Positions 61,168 to 64,000 of a DNA stretch of 64,000 nucleotides are shown here, piece by piece (position 1 is the stretch's first letter; each line of letters starts with the position of its first letter). A program made the translations under genes and the position numbers. Source of the stretch: Periconia sp. R9002 (Eukaryota > Ascomycota > Dothideomycetes > Pleosporales > Periconiaceae); contig JAMAHW010000114.1 in assembly GCA_023627715.1 (NCBI GenBank), positions 41,937-105,936 of the forward strand. The letters are read 5' to 3'. Under the pieces are notes generated by a model, which was not told the DNA's origin, made no database searches, and saw only the letters and a list, made by a program, of their open reading frames with translations.

Positions 61168-62502
61168 CTAAGCCCTAAAAGCAATGGCTCGCTTCTTCTC
61201 CTCCTTCTCATCCTTGTCGGAGTCATTCCCTGCAACTTCCTTGGTTGGGACCTCTGGATCGAGTTCCTCAATATCAACAACCTTGCAGTCAACCTGCGCG
61301 TCGGAGAACCCAACGGTCCTGACATGGCCAGGCTGAGTCAAAAAGAACTGCTGTCCTCCATCCAAAGTAATCCTGACCTTGCTGGTATAATCCGAATCAT
61401 ACGTTCCCCTTTGTGCCGTAGCCCGGCATTCAGCTCCCTTGCCCGGAGGTAGAGTTCCCTTCTGACCAAACACCAAGCTGTCGGCACTCTTCTTCGTTGA
61501 ACCCGTTTGCGTGACGTCGGTGTTTTCAAAACCGGTGCTCGCGGTGGTCTCGATGCTGGCCTGGGCGAAGATGGGGACGCCGACTGAAGCACTAGCGGAA
61601 ATGGAGACTTCGGCACCGAACGTGTGGCTGTTGGCTTGCTGGATTGAAGTCGAAGTTTCGTATGTAGTCGTGCTTTGGAAGGTGAATGTCTGATCGCCAG
61701 AGCCTTCTTCGCCGCTGTTTTTGTATTGCGCGGTCTTGACGGTGAACTCCTCCACACCCCTGGGAAATTCGCGTTAGTTTGCGTTTTCAGAGAGTACCCA
61801 TGCGCTGAACTTACTCCTGCTTCTTGTTCAACTCCTCGAGGTTTTGTGGGATCTTGATCTCAACGATTTCTGCCTTGCCGACAGTCGTCTTCAAGAACAT
61901 CAAGCCGAAGCTTTCCACGAACCCTCCAGCGCTTCCAAACGCGCCAATAAGAATTCCACTGCTGACCAACTGGGGATCTCCATTGTAGGTGCCAACATCG
62001 GACTTGGCTTCAAGAGACTGACCCCCAAGATCCATCCTCACCACCCCGAGACCGTCGTCGTCGTTCTTCTTGTTGGATCCCAAACTCACGCTCCTGACCG
62101 GATCCGATTGCTTCCAAGACATGTATTTATGCTCACGCCAGTTGCCGTCCTTGTCTTCGGTGTTGAGAGCATCGCCACGAATAGGACCCTTGGTACCGTC
62201 GGAATAAGAGAGTTGTATGGCTTTGAAGTGGTAGTTGGTAGCCCAGACTTCGATACCGGTCACGGTTTTGCCCTCGTCCCACTTCGTCTCGCAGAACCTG
62301 AGAGCCTTGTTGTCTCTACCGACAAGCTTGGTCTTGTCAAATGGGCCCTCGTCGCAGAGTTCTGTTTCAGAAAGTGTGAGGTTAATATCGTGATGCATTT
62401 GCAAAGAATCGTTGCTCACTTACTCATGTCTGCTGCGGAAACAAGGCCGAGGATGGAGAAAAGAGCGGCCGCCTTCGCGGCACCTTTGAAAGAAAACATC
62501 AT
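61168..62502 (-). CDS. Secreted jacalin-like plus aerolysin-fold protein (putative beta pore-forming protein)
   Basis: Three exons (62502-62424, 62361-61815, 61759-61168) encode 405 residues. A signal peptide (about residues 1-24, ending LFSILGLVSAA) precedes a lectin-like half: GITVWATNYH-type strands (here VTGIEVWATNYHFKAIQLSY), and VSSGILIGAFGSAGGFVESF, which resembles a jacalin-like beta-prism. The second half is Ser/Thr/Gln-rich with alternating polar and hydrophobic residues, as in the membrane hairpin and long strands of aerolysin-type (ETX/MTX2) proteins. This pairing is known from natterin-like and related proteins in several kingdoms. The C-terminal 40 residues are acidic then Lys-rich. 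It would be exported and may act on sugar-bearing membranes of competitors or hosts; that is inference. No break is seen, and both introns (62 and 55 bp) keep phase. Confidence 0.72.
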
Positions 62503-64000
62503 GATGCCTTGTAATTATTCGTGCCGTAAACGGTAAATCTTCAAAACGATGGGATAAAGCAGTGTAAATGAGTGTGTCGAATATATTTAAACGAATGTAG
62601 AGTGGTAATGAACGTCTGAGAAATGAGTGTATAGAAGAATTAAAGAAAAGGGAAACTGATGGCTCAATGCTGCGTTGGAAGCACAACGTATATATACCTC
62701 ACTCTCCTCGTACAATCTGACCTAAATAGTATTACTTTCACAATACCACGCCCTAATAGTCGATGAATGTGACTTCCGTTAAGCTCATCCCAGACCATAT
62801 CCACTCGGCATGTGTGCCGAGTACGCAATGTCCGTCAAGTCTACAAGAGACAATAAGCAGTAGGTAGCTGAAGTACCCGGTGCAGGGAAAAGCCAAAATA
62901 GAACTTAAATTTTTACCGAATCAAGCATAGGATCTGGACAGATTGATTTTACTCAAGGATTTTACGAGACTCTGACATAATATTGAACGGATATGTAGAC
63001 TGTGTTGCACGCACGTGGTAACGCTTCCATGTTGCCTCGTTTATCGCTCGGAGATTTTCCCGCCCTAATTGTCGCGCTTCAGCACTGAAACCGAGCTTAA
63101 CTACAAGTTTGCTAAGACACCATATGATGGTGTGTGTTAATAAATGGGGGCGGAGAGCTGTAAATTTATTTTGCTACACTAGCTAGTACTCCGGTCCATG
63201 CACAAAAACCACAAAAAAAAATCATAATGTTCAAATCGCCCAAGTCGCTCATTTGCACGATGAACTTCATAACAACATACATTGAGCGCACAACTCCCAT
63301 CCCACCCCCCAACTCAAACACCCACACAATATCAATCCCCCTCATTCATCCACCAACATCACTCTCCCTCCATCACCTCCAATAAAAATAACAAACCTAG
63401 ATCTACCTCCCAACACAACCTCCTAACCCGCCCTCGCCCCCAAACGCATCAACTTCCCACTCGACTCCACTTCGGAGCTCACCACCATAAGCCCCGCTGC
63501 CAAGCTCACGCTTCGGTATACCAAGAATAAGCTTCATTCATGAACGAACGCCGCTAATACCGCATTCAGGCGTTGGTTTTCCTGTCTGTATTAGGTATTC
63601 CCGACTTTGAGCAAGGGGGAAACGAGGGACCATTCATTCATTCCCCTTAGAGCGTAACGAGAAAAATAGTATCAAGGAATGTAGTACCTAGAGTTGAGGG
63701 GAAGTAGAGGAGGGTCTAGATGAGTGATGCTAATAAAAGCTGCGTGACCGACCATCTGGATAGTATGACGGGATCTAGGCACATGCAGTATTGATGCAGT
63801 GTATACATTTCCGCCCCCCATCACGCCCTGTAAATCGAAGTTGCATAGGTTTTGAGTTGTGTTCAAATGATTCAGATATCCCTCCTCGACATGCTTTGTT
63901 CCCACCGGGGGGGGGGGGGGGGCCGGCGGTCCCCGATGTGGGCTGCTGTTGTGTCTGTGTGCATGTGTGACGATGGAGAAACGACGTCAATGGTGTGGGT
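62503..64000. other. Gene-free right end of window
   Basis: About 1.5 kb. The first 200 bp form the promoter of the pore-forming-like gene (TATATATA-like sequence at about 62687-62697). The rest has C/A-rich low-complexity sequence at 63290-63500 and no supported gene. Confidence 0.5.
63907..63922. repeat. G16 homopolymer
   Basis: Sixteen consecutive G residues followed by GC-rich sequence. Length is likely unreliable in an assembly. Confidence 0.9.

Noticed and set aside
61844..62536. Plus-strand open frame of 230 codons
   Set aside because: Antisense to exons 1 and 2 of the aerolysin-fold gene, with no motif.

Overview
The window is nuclear DNA from a filamentous ascomycete (Pezizomycotina). 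Genes have short GT-AG introns with CTAAC branch sites, and the families present (Zn2Cys6 regulator, HET-domain protein, fungal rhodopsin-type receptor, GH72, DUF7707, A-T-TR reductase) are typical of that group. The CYP51 sequence looks more like a Dothideomycete than a yeast, but I cannot place the species from sequence alone. I find about 25 protein-coding genes and no rRNA, CRISPR array or intact transposon. I saw no convincing tRNA. All splice sites below were read by eye and checked for phase.

Left part (1-26.9 kb), mostly core genes: a partial Arp2/3 subunit ARPC1, mitoribosomal mS41, a Zn2Cys6 transcription factor, a small membrane protein whose frames do not join, a LYAR-type zinc-finger protein, the ER sulfhydryl oxidase ERV2, a branched-chain aminotransferase, a NEDP1-type deneddylase, a large protein with the architecture of Red1/SYCP2 meiotic axis proteins, a 14-TM MFS exporter, a Rad53/CHK2 checkpoint kinase and CYP51.

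Middle (27.4-37.5 kb), a compact likely secondary-metabolism cluster: an adenylation-thiolation-thioester reductase enzyme, a TauD-type Fe(II)/2-oxoglutarate dioxygenase, a flavin monooxygenase fired divergently from the dioxygenase, and an MFS anion transporter. A carboxylic acid would be activated and reduced to an aldehyde or alcohol, oxidised by two tailoring enzymes and moved by the transporter. The monooxygenase carries a 17 bp tandem duplication that changes the frame of its C-terminus.

Right part (37.5-64 kb): a GPI-type DUF7707 surface protein, glycerol-3-phosphate dehydrogenase and a 7-TM rhodopsin-type protein, then a more accessory stretch (46-56 kb) with AT-rich decayed spacers, a GH72 protein that has lost its acid/base glutamate, an unrecognised membrane protein, an F-box protein and a split HET gene. 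It ends with three secreted proteins: a lipase, a GH51 arabinofuranosidase and a probable aerolysin-fold pore-forming protein.
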